This document shows, in pieces, positions 49,914-59,004 of a DNA stretch of 64,000 nucleotides. Source of the stretch: Hyalangium gracile. Its GTDB lineage: Bacteria > Myxococcota > Myxococcia > Myxococcales > Myxococcaceae. The notes under the pieces are model-generated. The model worked only from the letters and a program-made list of their open reading frames with translations. It made no database searches and was not told the DNA's origin. The translations under genes and the position numbers were made by a program. The DNA lies in assembly GCF_020103725.1 (NCBI RefSeq), contig NZ_JAHXBG010000008.1, positions 411,379 to 475,378 on the forward strand, in the 5' to 3' direction. Positions within the stretch are counted from its first letter, which is position 1. Each line of letters starts with the position of its first letter.

Positions 49914-51074
49914 ATGCCAAACCGCAGGGAAGACACTCAGACGCTCTCCAGTGAGTTGTTCTGCATGCGGGGCATCGGCATCCTGCTGGTGGTGCTGGTG
50001 CACGTACTCGGAGTGGACGCCGTCCACGGGGTGCGGAAGCTCTTCCCTCCGAACCGGGCCGACCTCCGAGTGCTGGTGGACATCATCCACAGCTTCAACA
50101 TGGCCGTGATGTTGATGGGCTCGGGCGTGGCGGTGGCGGCCTTCGGGAAGGAGGACCCGTCGCTGGTGGACTTCCTGCGCAAGAAGCTGAACAAGCTCTT
50201 CGTGCCGATGCTCGTCTGGGCGCCCGTGCTCTTCCTGATGCAGGAGCTGTCGTGGGGCCTGCCGCATGGCAAGGAGGCGTGGCTCAAGCTCTTCCTGCAG
50301 ATGCCCACCACGTGGTTCCCGCCGTACTCCATCTTCTGGTTCGTGCACGCGCTGGTGGGCTGCACCCTGGTGGCCTGGGTGTTCCGCCGGTTCGCCGCGC
50401 CCGTGTTCGGCCGGTGGACGTGGGCGGCCTACTTCGGGCTCACGCTGGTGATGCACCTGGCGGCAAGCCCCTGGACGTCGCTCCACACCGGCGTGCTCAA
50501 CGAGTACGTCGAGCTGATCCTCTACTGGAACCGCTTCTTCGCCCTGGGCATCCTCGTCTACCCGTGGCTGGCCCCCGTGCGCCAGTGGCTCTCGCGCTCC
50601 GCGGTCTCCGTCCAGGCGCTGGTGCCGGCCACCTTCCTGGGGCTCATCATCCTCGTGTATGCGCTGCTGCCGCTCGAGCAGTACTCGGTGGTCAACGCCA
50701 TCAACGGGACGCTGGGCTTCTGCATGCTGTTCTCGCTGACCGTCTTCCTGCGCGGCCGCAGCCTGCACTGGGGCTCGGTGTGGCGGTTCGCCTGGAGCCG
50801 GCTGTCGTTCACCGGCTCCATCAGCATGATCCTCTACCTGTTCCACCTCTACTTCGTGTCGGGGATGCGCATCGGGCTGGAGCGCCTGCACCCGGAGACG
50901 GCGGTGGGGGTGCACGTGGTGCTCGGCACCCTGGCGGGGTGCGTGGGCCCCTGGCTCATCTACATGCTCTTCAAGGGCCAGGGCTGGTTCCACTGGAGCA
51001 TCGGTAGCTCCCGGCCTGTCCCGCGCCCCGTGCCCGCGGAGCAGCCTCGCGAGGGGCTGGCTCCGACACCGTGA
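49914..51074 (+). CDS. Acyltransferase-3 family membrane protein
   Basis: A 386-residue integral membrane acyltransferase with about ten helices, for example GIGILLVVLVHVLGVDAVHG with the catalytic-type His, IFWFVHALVGCTLVAWVF, ALVPATFLGLIILVYALLPL and ISMILYLFHLYFVSGMRIGL. Members O-acetylate or succinylate sugars, lipids or antibiotics. The ATG at 49914 follows a GAGG at suitable distance; a TTG seven codons upstream is possible. It is convergent with the large surface lipoprotein gene and separated from it by a strong hairpin. Confidence 0.88.
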   Translation: MPNRREDTQTLSSELFCMRGIGILLVVLVHVLGVDAVHGVRKLFPPNRADLRVLVDIIHSFNMAVMLMGSGVAVAAFGKEDPSLVDFLRKKLNKLFVPMLVWAPVLFLMQELSWGLPHGKEAWLKLFLQMPTTWFPPYSIFWFVHALVGCTLVAWVFRRFAAPVFGRWTWAAYFGLTLVMHLAASPWTSLHTGVLNEYVELILYWNRFFALGILVYPWLAPVRQWLSRSAVSVQALVPATFLGLIILVYALLPLEQYSVVNAINGTLGFCMLFSLTVFLRGRSLHWGSVWRFAWSRLSFTGSISMILYLFHLYFVSGMRIGLERLHPETAVGVHVVLGTLAGCVGPWLIYMLFKGQGWFHWSIGSSRPVPRPVPAEQPREGLAPTP

Positions 51075-51115
51075 CGGCCGTGGGGTGAGGCGCCCGCCGC
51101 CCGCCGCCGGCAAGG

Positions 51116-51145
51116 CCCGGCGCTCCCATTGCTCGGAGCGCCGGG
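51116..51145. terminator. Perfect 11 bp inverted repeat, bidirectional terminator
   Basis: CCCGGCGCTCC (51116-51126) and GGAGCGCCGGG (51135-51145) pair perfectly with an eight-base loop, between the stops of two convergent genes. Confidence 0.75.
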
Positions 51146-51161
51146 AGGTTGCGCGAGCGGC

Positions 51162-53774
51162 TCAGTGGTTGTCGTCGCAGAGGTTGCGATCGCCCAGCGG
51201 GTTGATGTGGCCCTCGGCGTTGCCGTTGAGGGACTTCGCGTAGATGCCACCGTCCCAGCTGCCGTCGTTGAAGGTGATGTCCGCCGAGGGCGCCAGCACC
51301 GTGCCCCAGAAGCCGAAGCCGTGGGCGTTGATGCGGGTGGCCTCGAAGAAGTTGAAGAGCACGCCGTGCTGGTCGATGCCGCCGCTGAAGTGGATGCCGA
51401 AGCCGTTGAAGTGGGCCGAGGCCCCGCGGATGTTGACCACCACCAGCGAGCCGGCCGGCGCCTCGATGGAGAACAGCTTGGCCCCGTTGAAGGCGCTGGC
51501 GTCCACGTCGAAGACGTTCACGTGGGTGCTCGTGCCGCTCAGCAGGATGCCACCCCACGGCGTGCGGACCGTGGAGCCGTTGATGGGCATGGCGGCCAGC
51601 TGCAGGGACAGGGCGTTCAGCTCGGCGAACCGGGCGGCGAAGTCGATGGGTGTGCCCTTGCGCACCGTGCCCCGCGGGTAGATGACCGTGGAGTCCGCCT
51701 TGTAGTTGCCCCCGTACCACGCGTCACCCCAGACGGCGCCGTGCTTGAGCGTGAGGTTGCCGCCCACCACCAGCGTGTTGGCGATGTCGGTCTGCGCCAG
51801 GCCCGAGCCCACCGCGAAGTGGGTGAAGGAGACGTTGCCGCCCACCGCCACCTTGCCCACCACGTCATGGCCGCCGTGGTAGTCCTCGCGCAGGAAGAGG
51901 TTGTAGTCGCCCAGGCTCAGGTTGATGCAGCCCTCGGAGGAGCAGGGGCCCACCGTGAGCTGGCGCACCGCGGTGCTCTGGTGCCCGGCGTTGTCCGTCA
52001 CGCGGTAGGTGACGGTGTACTGGCCGGCCTGGGACTGGTCGAGGTTGCTGGTGGTGACGATGCTCGCGCTCAGGTCCCCGGAGCACTGGTCGGAGGCGGT
52101 GGCGCCCGGATCCACGTAGGGCGCGCCGTTGCACTCGAGGTAGGACGGGCCGGGGCGCACCTGGAGCTGAGGCGCCAGCGTGTCCTCGACCGTCACCGTG
52201 CGCGACACGGGCAGCGACACGTTGCCGGAGGCGTCCGTCGCCGTGTAGCTCAGCGCGTAGGCGGCCGGGAAGCTCATGTCCACCGAGCCCGTCCGGTTCG
52301 CCGGCAGCGCGCCCTGGCAGATGTCCGTCGCGGTGGCGCCCGGATCGGCGTAGTGGCCGCTGGCCACGCACTCCACGTATTCGGAGTCCGGGCCATTGAG
52401 CGTCACCGTGGGCGCCACGTGGTCGACCACCGTCACCGTGCCGACGCAGGAGGAGGAGTGGCCCGCCGCGTCCGTGCAGGTGAGCGTCACCTGAGTGTTG
52501 CCGGCGCCATACGGGCCGGGCTCGCTCTGCGTGCAGCCCACCAGATCGTTGTCCGGATCATACGAGCCGTTGTCGATGTTCGCGTACTCGCTGCAGCTGT
52601 ACTCGGCCACCACCGTCACGTCCCTGCACAGCGCGACGGGCGCCTGGGCGGGAGTCTCCGGCAGCTCGGTGAGCTTGCAGAACGAGGAGCAGGTGCCGAT
52701 CTCGCCGGAGCCCTGCGTCGAGCGGCCGTTGTGGATGCCGTTGTCGCACTCCTCGCCGAACTCCGGGTTCACCTGGCCGTCGCCGCACCAGTTGAGGTGG
52801 CACGAGTACGAGCACGTCTCATGCGGAGCCTGGTTCGCCACCGCGGGCTGGCCGTTGAGCAGGTCCCCCAGGTCGCACTCGCGGGTGGCCGAGCAGGCGG
52901 CGAGGCCACAGCCGGCGGCCACGGGCATGGCGCCGCGCACCAGGACGTAGGGCGTGCCCAGGTACTGCGTCTCGGTCTCCGGGTTCACCAGGTAGTCCGT
53001 GTAGCGACGCTGGCCGGGGATGGGCCAGCCAGAGGCGCTCATCGCCACCGCCGCGAAGGAGAAGGTGCGCTCCGGGTAGCGGGTGAACACCGAGCGCGCC
53101 GCGCACCCGCTGCCGATGAGCTCCGTGTCGGTGGTGGACTCCGAGAGCCGGTCCCCGTTCATCTTCAGCAGGTGCGCGCGGTCGGCGCAGTCCGGCACGC
53201 CCTGCACCTGGAAGCCGCCGAACGGCTCCAGCAGCGTCACGGCGGTGGGGTTGCGGGTGTTCTGATACGCGCAGCCCAGCGAGATGTACATGCCGGTGCG
53301 CTTCTGCTCGGAGTTGAGGACGAACTTGATGCTGTTCTCCACCAGCTCCGGCGTGTGATTGGTGGTCGGGTCCGTGCTGACGATGACCACGTCACCGTCG
53401 ACGATGGCGCCCCAGGTGTCACGCGTCTGCACCGCCGCCTCGAACGCGGCCGGGCCGCTGTGGCACCCCGCATCACCGATGATGAGCGCGCGGTAGGCCA
53501 TGAACTGCTCGGCCGTCATCGCCCGCCACTGCACGGGCGTCACCACGTCGATCTGCGCGGTCGGCGCCGCGGCGGCCACCGCCAGCGCCTCGCGGCTGGA
53601 GAGCCCGCCGCTCACGCTGCTGCCGAGGATCAGCACCTTGTTGGTGCTGTTGACCCCCTGGCGCCTGGCGTTCACGTTCGGCTGAGCCGCTGTCTCGCCC
53701 GGCGTCACACCGCATGCCGCGGCGGCCAGGGCAACGACACACAGCAAGGCTCTCCCCAAAGACTTGATCTTCAT
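51162..53774 (-). CDS. Modular surface lipoprotein with DUF5011/HYR-like repeats and choice-of-anchor A domain
   Basis: An 870-residue lipoprotein (LAAAACGVTP, Cys near residue 21). Domains in order: an alpha/beta domain with KVLILGSSVSGGLSSREALA and a putative Cys/His site (GDAGCHSG) that resembles a flavodoxin- or amidotransferase-like sandwich; a Cys-rich module with WCGDGQVNPEFGEECDNG, common in myxobacterial surface proteins; immunoglobulin-like repeats (HYADPGATATDICQGAL, PYVDPGATASDQCSGDL); and a C-terminal choice-of-anchor-A beta-helix (LGDYNLFLREDYHGGHDVVG through INPLGDRNLC). It is probably displayed on the outer surface, perhaps for adhesion or matrix. The ATG at 53774 begins the signal peptide. 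Confidence 0.85.
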   Translation of the reverse strand: MKIKSLGRALLCVVALAAAACGVTPGETAAQPNVNARRQGVNSTNKVLILGSSVSGGLSSREALAVAAAAPTAQIDVVTPVQWRAMTAEQFMAYRALIIGDAGCHSGPAAFEAAVQTRDTWGAIVDGDVVIVSTDPTTNHTPELVENSIKFVLNSEQKRTGMYISLGCAYQNTRNPTAVTLLEPFGGFQVQGVPDCADRAHLLKMNGDRLSESTTDTELIGSGCAARSVFTRYPERTFSFAAVAMSASGWPIPGQRRYTDYLVNPETETQYLGTPYVLVRGAMPVAAGCGLAACSATRECDLGDLLNGQPAVANQAPHETCSYSCHLNWCGDGQVNPEFGEECDNGIHNGRSTQGSGEIGTCSSFCKLTELPETPAQAPVALCRDVTVVAEYSCSEYANIDNGSYDPDNDLVGCTQSEPGPYGAGNTQVTLTCTDAAGHSSSCVGTVTVVDHVAPTVTLNGPDSEYVECVASGHYADPGATATDICQGALPANRTGSVDMSFPAAYALSYTATDASGNVSLPVSRTVTVEDTLAPQLQVRPGPSYLECNGAPYVDPGATASDQCSGDLSASIVTTSNLDQSQAGQYTVTYRVTDNAGHQSTAVRQLTVGPCSSEGCINLSLGDYNLFLREDYHGGHDVVGKVAVGGNVSFTHFAVGSGLAQTDIANTLVVGGNLTLKHGAVWGDAWYGGNYKADSTVIYPRGTVRKGTPIDFAARFAELNALSLQLAAMPINGSTVRTPWGGILLSGTSTHVNVFDVDASAFNGAKLFSIEAPAGSLVVVNIRGASAHFNGFGIHFSGGIDQHGVLFNFFEATRINAHGFGFWGTVLAPSADITFNDGSWDGGIYAKSLNGNAEGHINPLGDRNLCDDNH

Positions 53775-54049
53775 CTGGCATCCCCCACGATGCGCTGGAC
53801 CTCGAAGGTCCGTTTTGAGACCAACCCCCGCCCTGGAACTCCGAGCGGATCCCCGACAGCCAGAAATCTCTTTCAGCCAGGGATGTGGGGAACCTTGAGT
53901 CGGGCGCGCAGTACGGCAACCGGGCACCGACAACGTGTGTTGAAAGGTTGAAGGCCTTCCTGTTTTTACGTGATTCTCTGTTTGGGCTCGATCAATCGAC
54001 CTGCTTCGAGGCCGAGTCCGGAGCGACCTTGATCCACAGTTCGACATCC

Positions 54050-55168
54050 GTGCTGCACACTCGACGACTTTGCGTGTCTGCGGCGCGCTGGAGCCACGCG
54101 CTCTGCGTCGCCGTTCTGCTGATCGGCTGCAAGTCCAACCCGCCGTCCGCTACCGCACAGGATGCGGGAGTGGCCGCCGCGCCTGCTCGCTCGCCTGCTC
54201 AGGTGCAGGGGCCGTCGCTGTCGTATCTGAAGAGCGTGGACAAGGGGCGCTGCGAGTGGGTGCGGCACCCGCTGCGCGGCGGAGCGCCCATCGTGCTGTT
54301 CCGCTTCGACGAGGACTGCTCCCGCGCCACGGTGACCTGGAGCCCGAGCGGGAAGGAGGGCCTGGTGTTCATGTCGGGCTCCCGCCGGGCCTCGCGGGTG
54401 GACCTCGTCCAGGGAACGGGCGAGCCGCTGGACTTGAAGGGGCTGCCCCAGGCCGAGGGGAAGGATGCGCACGACCTCCGGGATCTCGAGGAGCTGGGCC
54501 TGGATGGGGAGGGGCGGCCCGTGGCCATCATCGGCGGCCCCTACTTCCCGAAGCCCGCGAATGACGCGGAGGGGCGGGAGGTCATCTCCTTCGAGGGCGA
54601 GCGCTACCCGCTGCCGGCGGACGAGGGCATGGCGGGGCTCGCCCAGGCCTACCGGTTCGAGGCCGGGGGCTGGAAGCTGATCGAGCGGAAGGCGAGCACC
54701 TTCGAGACGGACATCGCCGCGGGCACCGGCATCCTCGAAGCGAAGAAGGCGATGCGGCCCATCGCCCGGGCCGGCGCCCTCGCGCCTCCGCCGGGCGAGG
54801 AGGCCCCGGTGGGGGATGTGGCGAAGCTGAAGTCCCTCTTCCCGGGGCGCAGCGACGGAGCGGAGTGGAGGGCCCTCGCCACGCCGGGCGGGACGCTCTA
54901 CTACCTGTCCCACTGGGAGGGAGAGGGCTCGGTCTACGCCTCCGCGCCGATGCGCTGGGCGCAGCAGGGCCAGTGGGTGGAGCTGAAGGGGTTGATGGCG
55001 GATGAGGGCACCGCGCTCGGGCTGGTCCTCGAGAAGGACCTGCTGCTCGTCTTCGAGAACGGCGCTCCGGGCTTCGCCCAGGTGTGGGACACCCGGACGA
55101 AGCAGCTCCTGCTGGGCGTCGAGGGCGCGCTCGCCCCGTTCTTCTGGCCCGAGCCCGTGAAGCCCTGA
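54050..55168 (+). CDS. Lipoprotein of unknown function
   Basis: About 372 residues from a GTG at 54050; start uncertain (GTG 54074 also possible). Lipobox VAVLLIGCKS. The mature part is beta-rich, with repeated strands such as VTWSPSGKEGLVFMSGSRRA, LDGEGRPVAIIGGPYF and ALGLVLEKDLLLVFENG. It reads like a beta-propeller or WD-like sensor, but no repeat signature is strong enough to name. It lies divergent from the surface lipoprotein and convergent with the M28 peptidase, with copy 2 of the palindromic repeat between the stops. Confidence 0.75.
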   Translation: MLHTRRLCVSAARWSHALCVAVLLIGCKSNPPSATAQDAGVAAAPARSPAQVQGPSLSYLKSVDKGRCEWVRHPLRGGAPIVLFRFDEDCSRATVTWSPSGKEGLVFMSGSRRASRVDLVQGTGEPLDLKGLPQAEGKDAHDLRDLEELGLDGEGRPVAIIGGPYFPKPANDAEGREVISFEGERYPLPADEGMAGLAQAYRFEAGGWKLIERKASTFETDIAAGTGILEAKKAMRPIARAGALAPPPGEEAPVGDVAKLKSLFPGRSDGAEWRALATPGGTLYYLSHWEGEGSVYASAPMRWAQQGQWVELKGLMADEGTALGLVLEKDLLLVFENGAPGFAQVWDTRTKQLLLGVEGALAPFFWPEPVKP

Positions 55169-55177
55169 CCCCCCCAG

Positions 55178-55229
55178 GTCGGCCGGACTTGCCGCGAACT
55201 GGTATGACAAGCATACCAGTCGGCGGCGC
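55178..55229. repeat. 52 bp dispersed palindromic repeat, copy 2 (inverted)
   Basis: Reverse complement of 14929-14980 with two mismatches. The palindrome arms are AACTGGTATG (55197-55206) and CATACCAGTC (55212-55221). It lies between two convergent stop codons (55168 and 55287), as copy 1 does. Confidence 0.85.
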
Positions 55230-55286
55230 GCTCGCCCGACACGGGCACCTCCCCGGGGGGCGGAGCGGGGCGGCCCAGGCCCTGGC

Positions 55287-57032
55287 TCAGCTCTCGCGGT
55301 TGGAGGCCAGCTTGATGACGTTGACCATCAGGTCCTTCACCCGGCGCGGCTTGTTGCCACCGTTGTCACGGAGGATCTTGTCGATGTCGTCCGTGGGCGC
55401 GTGGTACTCGGGGATGAGGTCGCCGCCGCCCTTGGGGTTGGAGAGGCCCTCGAAGAGGAAGAGCACGTCCTCGCCCTTGCGCGTGAAGACGGCGCCGTCC
55501 TGCCGGTCGCGGTACTGGTTGATGTCCTGGTTGAGCCGGTCGAACGGGTCGGCCATCTGCTGGTTGGCCTGGCCGACGATCTCCCGGAAGTAGTTGGCCT
55601 GGCCTCGGGAGTTGGTGTCGACGACGGAGAGCCGCTGGTCATCCCACCGGCCGACCATGTCCGTGTTGATGACGCCGGAGATCTCCTTCAGCCCCAGGCC
55701 GGGGATGGGGTGGTCCACGAAGTACTGCGAGCCGACCAGGCCCTTCTCCTCGGCCCCCGTCCACAGGAACAGCACCGAGCGATCCAGCTCGCCGCGCTTC
55801 TGGGCCTCGACGAGCTCCGGGATGGCGGCCATCAGCACGCCGCTGCCGGAGGCGTTGTCGTCGGCCCCGTTGTTGACGGCGCCGTTGCGGCCCACGCCCA
55901 CGTGGTCCAGGTGGGCCATCACGACGATGACCTCGTCCTTGTGGGGGCCGGTGCCCGGCAGCAGGGCCATGGTGTTCTGCGCCAGGCCATCGGCGCGGGC
56001 CACCTCCCGGAGCTGATCCACGCTCATGGGGCCCGAGCGCGGCGCCAGCGGCCGGCCGGCGGCCTGCATCGTCTCCTCGTAGCGGCGGGTGAGCACCTCG
56101 CGGGTCTCCGCGGGCATGCTCGGGTCGAGGTAGAAGCCCTCGTCGAACAGCTGGTGGCCGAACTCCTTGTGCGGCGCGTGCTCGTGCGCGGCGCCGTGGA
56201 CGCCCTCGCGAGGCCCGCCCACGAAGGAGAACACCGGGAACTTCTGCTGGAAGGGGTCGGTCGGGTTCTGGGTGTTGGGCCCGACGAGGCCGTACTTTTT
56301 AGCGAAGTCCGCCACGTAGGCGGAGGCGGCGCTCAGGCCCTCGGAGGGGCTGTCGCGGCCCTTGAGCTCGTCCGAGGCCAGGTAGGCGATGTGCTTCATC
56401 GGATCCGAGTCATCCCCGGTGGAGGGCGTCGGCTGCTCCTGGCGAGGGGTGACGGTGAGGCCCCAGCCGCGCAGCGTGCCCGTGTCCTGGGTGGCCGTGT
56501 CCTGCACGGAGAGCGTCCAGGTGCCGGCGGCCTTCTCGCCCGCGAAGGCGGACAGATCGAAGCTGCCCTTGAGGTCATCCGCGCCGCCGCCCTGCTTGTT
56601 GGAGACGACGGCGTTCTTGCCGGAGGGGCTGGTCAGCGAGACGACGAGATCGCCCCGGTACGTGTGGGCGAGGTCCAGGTCCAGCTTGAGCGAGTCCACG
56701 GTGGCGTCGCCCGTGAGGACCAGGGAGGAGGTGACGGTCTTGTTGTCCTCGATGGGCGTGTTCGGCGTGACGCTCTGGGACAGGGGGCCACCGGCCCGAG
56801 GGCTCACGGCGAGGGGGCTCGAGGGGAGGGGAGCTCCGCCGAGCGCCACCTGCGCCCGCGAAGTCTGCGCGGAGGCCGGGGCTCCTTCGAAGCCGTCGCG
56901 AGTCCTCGCGGAGGCCGCCGGAGCCGGTGCCGTGGGCCTGGCCGCCGCACCCGTCGCGGTGTTCCGCTGGGCCGGGACGGACTCGCGCTGCGCGCCAACC
57001 CCCTGAAATCTCTCGCTGATTCTCGTGGACAT
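55287..57032 (-). CDS. M28-family metallopeptidase with P/Homo B domain
   Basis: A 581-residue probable exopeptidase. Residues 1-80 are disordered, with the motif RDGFE and no Sec signal. A proprotein-convertase P domain follows (about 85-200, SLKLDLDLAHTYRGDLVVSL, DTGTLRGWGLTVTP). The M28 aminopeptidase domain carries the two-zinc site: MAHLDHVGVG, NNGADDNASGSG, TGAEEKGLVGS, NTDMVGR and YHAPTDD. An insertion (about 260-340) is rich in His and Pro. It may act outside the cell on peptides; the missing signal peptide points to an unusual secretion route. It is divergent from the phosphoesterase gene. Confidence 0.88.
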   Translation of the reverse strand: MSTRISERFQGVGAQRESVPAQRNTATGAAARPTAPAPAASARTRDGFEGAPASAQTSRAQVALGGAPLPSSPLAVSPRAGGPLSQSVTPNTPIEDNKTVTSSLVLTGDATVDSLKLDLDLAHTYRGDLVVSLTSPSGKNAVVSNKQGGGADDLKGSFDLSAFAGEKAAGTWTLSVQDTATQDTGTLRGWGLTVTPRQEQPTPSTGDDSDPMKHIAYLASDELKGRDSPSEGLSAASAYVADFAKKYGLVGPNTQNPTDPFQQKFPVFSFVGGPREGVHGAAHEHAPHKEFGHQLFDEGFYLDPSMPAETREVLTRRYEETMQAAGRPLAPRSGPMSVDQLREVARADGLAQNTMALLPGTGPHKDEVIVVMAHLDHVGVGRNGAVNNGADDNASGSGVLMAAIPELVEAQKRGELDRSVLFLWTGAEEKGLVGSQYFVDHPIPGLGLKEISGVINTDMVGRWDDQRLSVVDTNSRGQANYFREIVGQANQQMADPFDRLNQDINQYRDRQDGAVFTRKGEDVLFLFEGLSNPKGGGDLIPEYHAPTDDIDKILRDNGGNKPRRVKDLMVNVIKLASNRES

Positions 57033-57252
57033 GGTGCGCTCTCCCGGTGTGTGACGGTGTATGCTGGAGTTATCGCAAGTGGGCACATGTAGGTTGCGTG
57101 CCGCAGCGTCTTTTTTCGGGGAGGGCGTTCGTGCCGCGAAGTGCGGCGGTGCATCCCGGACCGAGGCTCGCAGCGTACCTCCGGTGCGGTCGGAGCAGCC
57201 AACCTGTCAGGGAATTGACCCATGGGCGGTGCTGGGTGACTTTGAGGCTCCT

Positions 57253-58983
57253 GTGACGACTCCGGAGAGCGGTACCGCCACGAAGCCCCAGCGCCATGCG
57301 GGCATGGTGCGCTGGTTCCACCCCGCGCAGCTCATCCGCACCAGCCTGGACGCCATCGTCTCGGCGGTGTTCGGCGTGCGCGCGGACCAGCGGCTCATCG
57401 AGTCGGTGGTGCGCCCCCAGGAGCCCTACTTCGACTACTCGCAGGTGGAGGACGCGGAGGGCCGCTTCTGGCTGGACTACGTGGCGGACACCGGCGACGG
57501 GTGGGACCCCACCTACTGCATCGCCCGGCTGCTGGCGCTGCCGACGCTCGAGGTGGGCACCGAGGGCGGGGCGCGACACGTCACCCCACGAGGACGGGTG
57601 CTCGTCTTCGGTGGAGACGAGGTGTACCCGGGCGCCAGCCGGGAGATGTACGAGGAGCGGCTCATCCAGCCGTACGAGGCGGCCATGCGCCGCTCGCACC
57701 CGCCCAGTCCGGACCTGTTCGTCATCCCGGGCAACCATGACTGGTACGACGGGCTGGCGTCCTTCATACGCCTGTTCTGCGCGCACCGCTGGGTGGCGGG
57801 CCGGCGCACGCGGCAGAGCCGCAGCTACTTCGCGCTGAAGCTGCCGCAGAACTGGTGGCTGCTGGGCACGGACGTGCAGCTGTACAGCGACATCGACGTG
57901 CCGCAGGTGGAGTACTTCCGCGCGGTGGCGGCGCTGATGGGGCCGAAGGACCGCGTCATCCTCTGCAACGCGGAGCCCGCGTGGATCCGCGCCACCGCCG
58001 CCAAGCGGCGCCGGGGCTACCTGGAGAGCAACCTGGACTACCTGCAGGAGAAGGTGCTGGGCAAGCGCATCAGCGTCTTCATCGCGGGAGATCTCCACCA
58101 CTACCGGCGGCACGAGGATGCCGAGGGACGGCAGAAGATCATCGCCGGAGGGGGCGGCGCCTTCCTGCACCCCACCCACGCGCCCGCGGCGAAGGAGCTG
58201 CTGGACGGCTACGTGCTGAAGAAGACGTTCCCGGACGAGAAGACCTCCCGGCGCATCACCTGGAAGAACCTGTGGATCCTGCGCTACAGCCCGCTGTTCG
58301 GGCTGATGACGGGGACGCTCTACCTGCTGCTGGCGCTGGCGGCCTACGCGGAGGTGGGCCACCTGGGGCTGTCGCGCATCCTCGATGTGGTGTCCGCGGT
58401 GGGCCACGCCATGGTCCTGCGGCCGCTGACCCTGGTGCTGGGGGTGGCCACCCTGGGAGGGCTCGCGGGCGCCGCGGATGTGGCCTTCGGGAGGTGGCGG
58501 CTGCTGGCGGGCGCGCTCCACGGGCTGGGGCACATCCTGGGGGCGTTCTTCTGCGCCTGGGGCGCCACCTACTTCACCGTCAGCGTGCTGGGCGTCTGTC
58601 CGGAGCTGGCGGCGGATGGCCTGCACTGCACGGGGGGCTGGCTGCACCTGGCCGGCAAGTTCCTGCTGAGCGCGGGGCTGACGTTCGTCGGGGGCTACCT
58701 CGTCGGGCCCCTGGTGGTGGGCCTCTACATGATCGTGAGCGTCAACGGCTTCCTGGCCCACTCGAACGAGGCCTTCGGCGGCCTGGCCTCACCGGACTGG
58801 AAGAACTTCCTGCGCCTGCGCATCGATCCGGACGGCAGCCTCACCATCTTCCCCATCGGCGTCGAGCGCGTGCCCCGCAAGTGGAAGCAGACGCAGGCCG
58901 GGCCCTACGCGCCCGCGTACGAGCCCGACGATCCGAAGGCCACCGAGCCCGTGCTCATCGAGGAGCCCCTGCGCATCACCTGA
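57253..58983 (+). CDS. Calcineurin-like phosphoesterase with C-terminal membrane domain
   Basis: A 576-residue protein. The N-terminal metallophosphoesterase has VLVFGGDEVYPGAS, FVIPGNHDWYDGL (GNHD) and FIAGDLHHYRRH, which together bind two metals. From about residue 345, five to six hydrophobic segments (FGLMTGTLYLLLALAAYAEV, MVLRPLTLVLGVATLGGLAG, LSAGLTFVGGYLVGPLVVGL) anchor it in the membrane, and a short soluble tail follows. The substrate may be a nucleotide or a phospholipid. The GTG at 57253 has TTGAGG seven bases upstream; longer in-frame starts lack such a site. Confidence 0.85.
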   Translation: MTTPESGTATKPQRHAGMVRWFHPAQLIRTSLDAIVSAVFGVRADQRLIESVVRPQEPYFDYSQVEDAEGRFWLDYVADTGDGWDPTYCIARLLALPTLEVGTEGGARHVTPRGRVLVFGGDEVYPGASREMYEERLIQPYEAAMRRSHPPSPDLFVIPGNHDWYDGLASFIRLFCAHRWVAGRRTRQSRSYFALKLPQNWWLLGTDVQLYSDIDVPQVEYFRAVAALMGPKDRVILCNAEPAWIRATAAKRRRGYLESNLDYLQEKVLGKRISVFIAGDLHHYRRHEDAEGRQKIIAGGGGAFLHPTHAPAAKELLDGYVLKKTFPDEKTSRRITWKNLWILRYSPLFGLMTGTLYLLLALAAYAEVGHLGLSRILDVVSAVGHAMVLRPLTLVLGVATLGGLAGAADVAFGRWRLLAGALHGLGHILGAFFCAWGATYFTVSVLGVCPELAADGLHCTGGWLHLAGKFLLSAGLTFVGGYLVGPLVVGLYMIVSVNGFLAHSNEAFGGLASPDWKNFLRLRIDPDGSLTIFPIGVERVPRKWKQTQAGPYAPAYEPDDPKATEPVLIEEPLRIT

Positions 58984-59004
58984 GCCCGAGCCGGGGCGGG
59001 GCGC

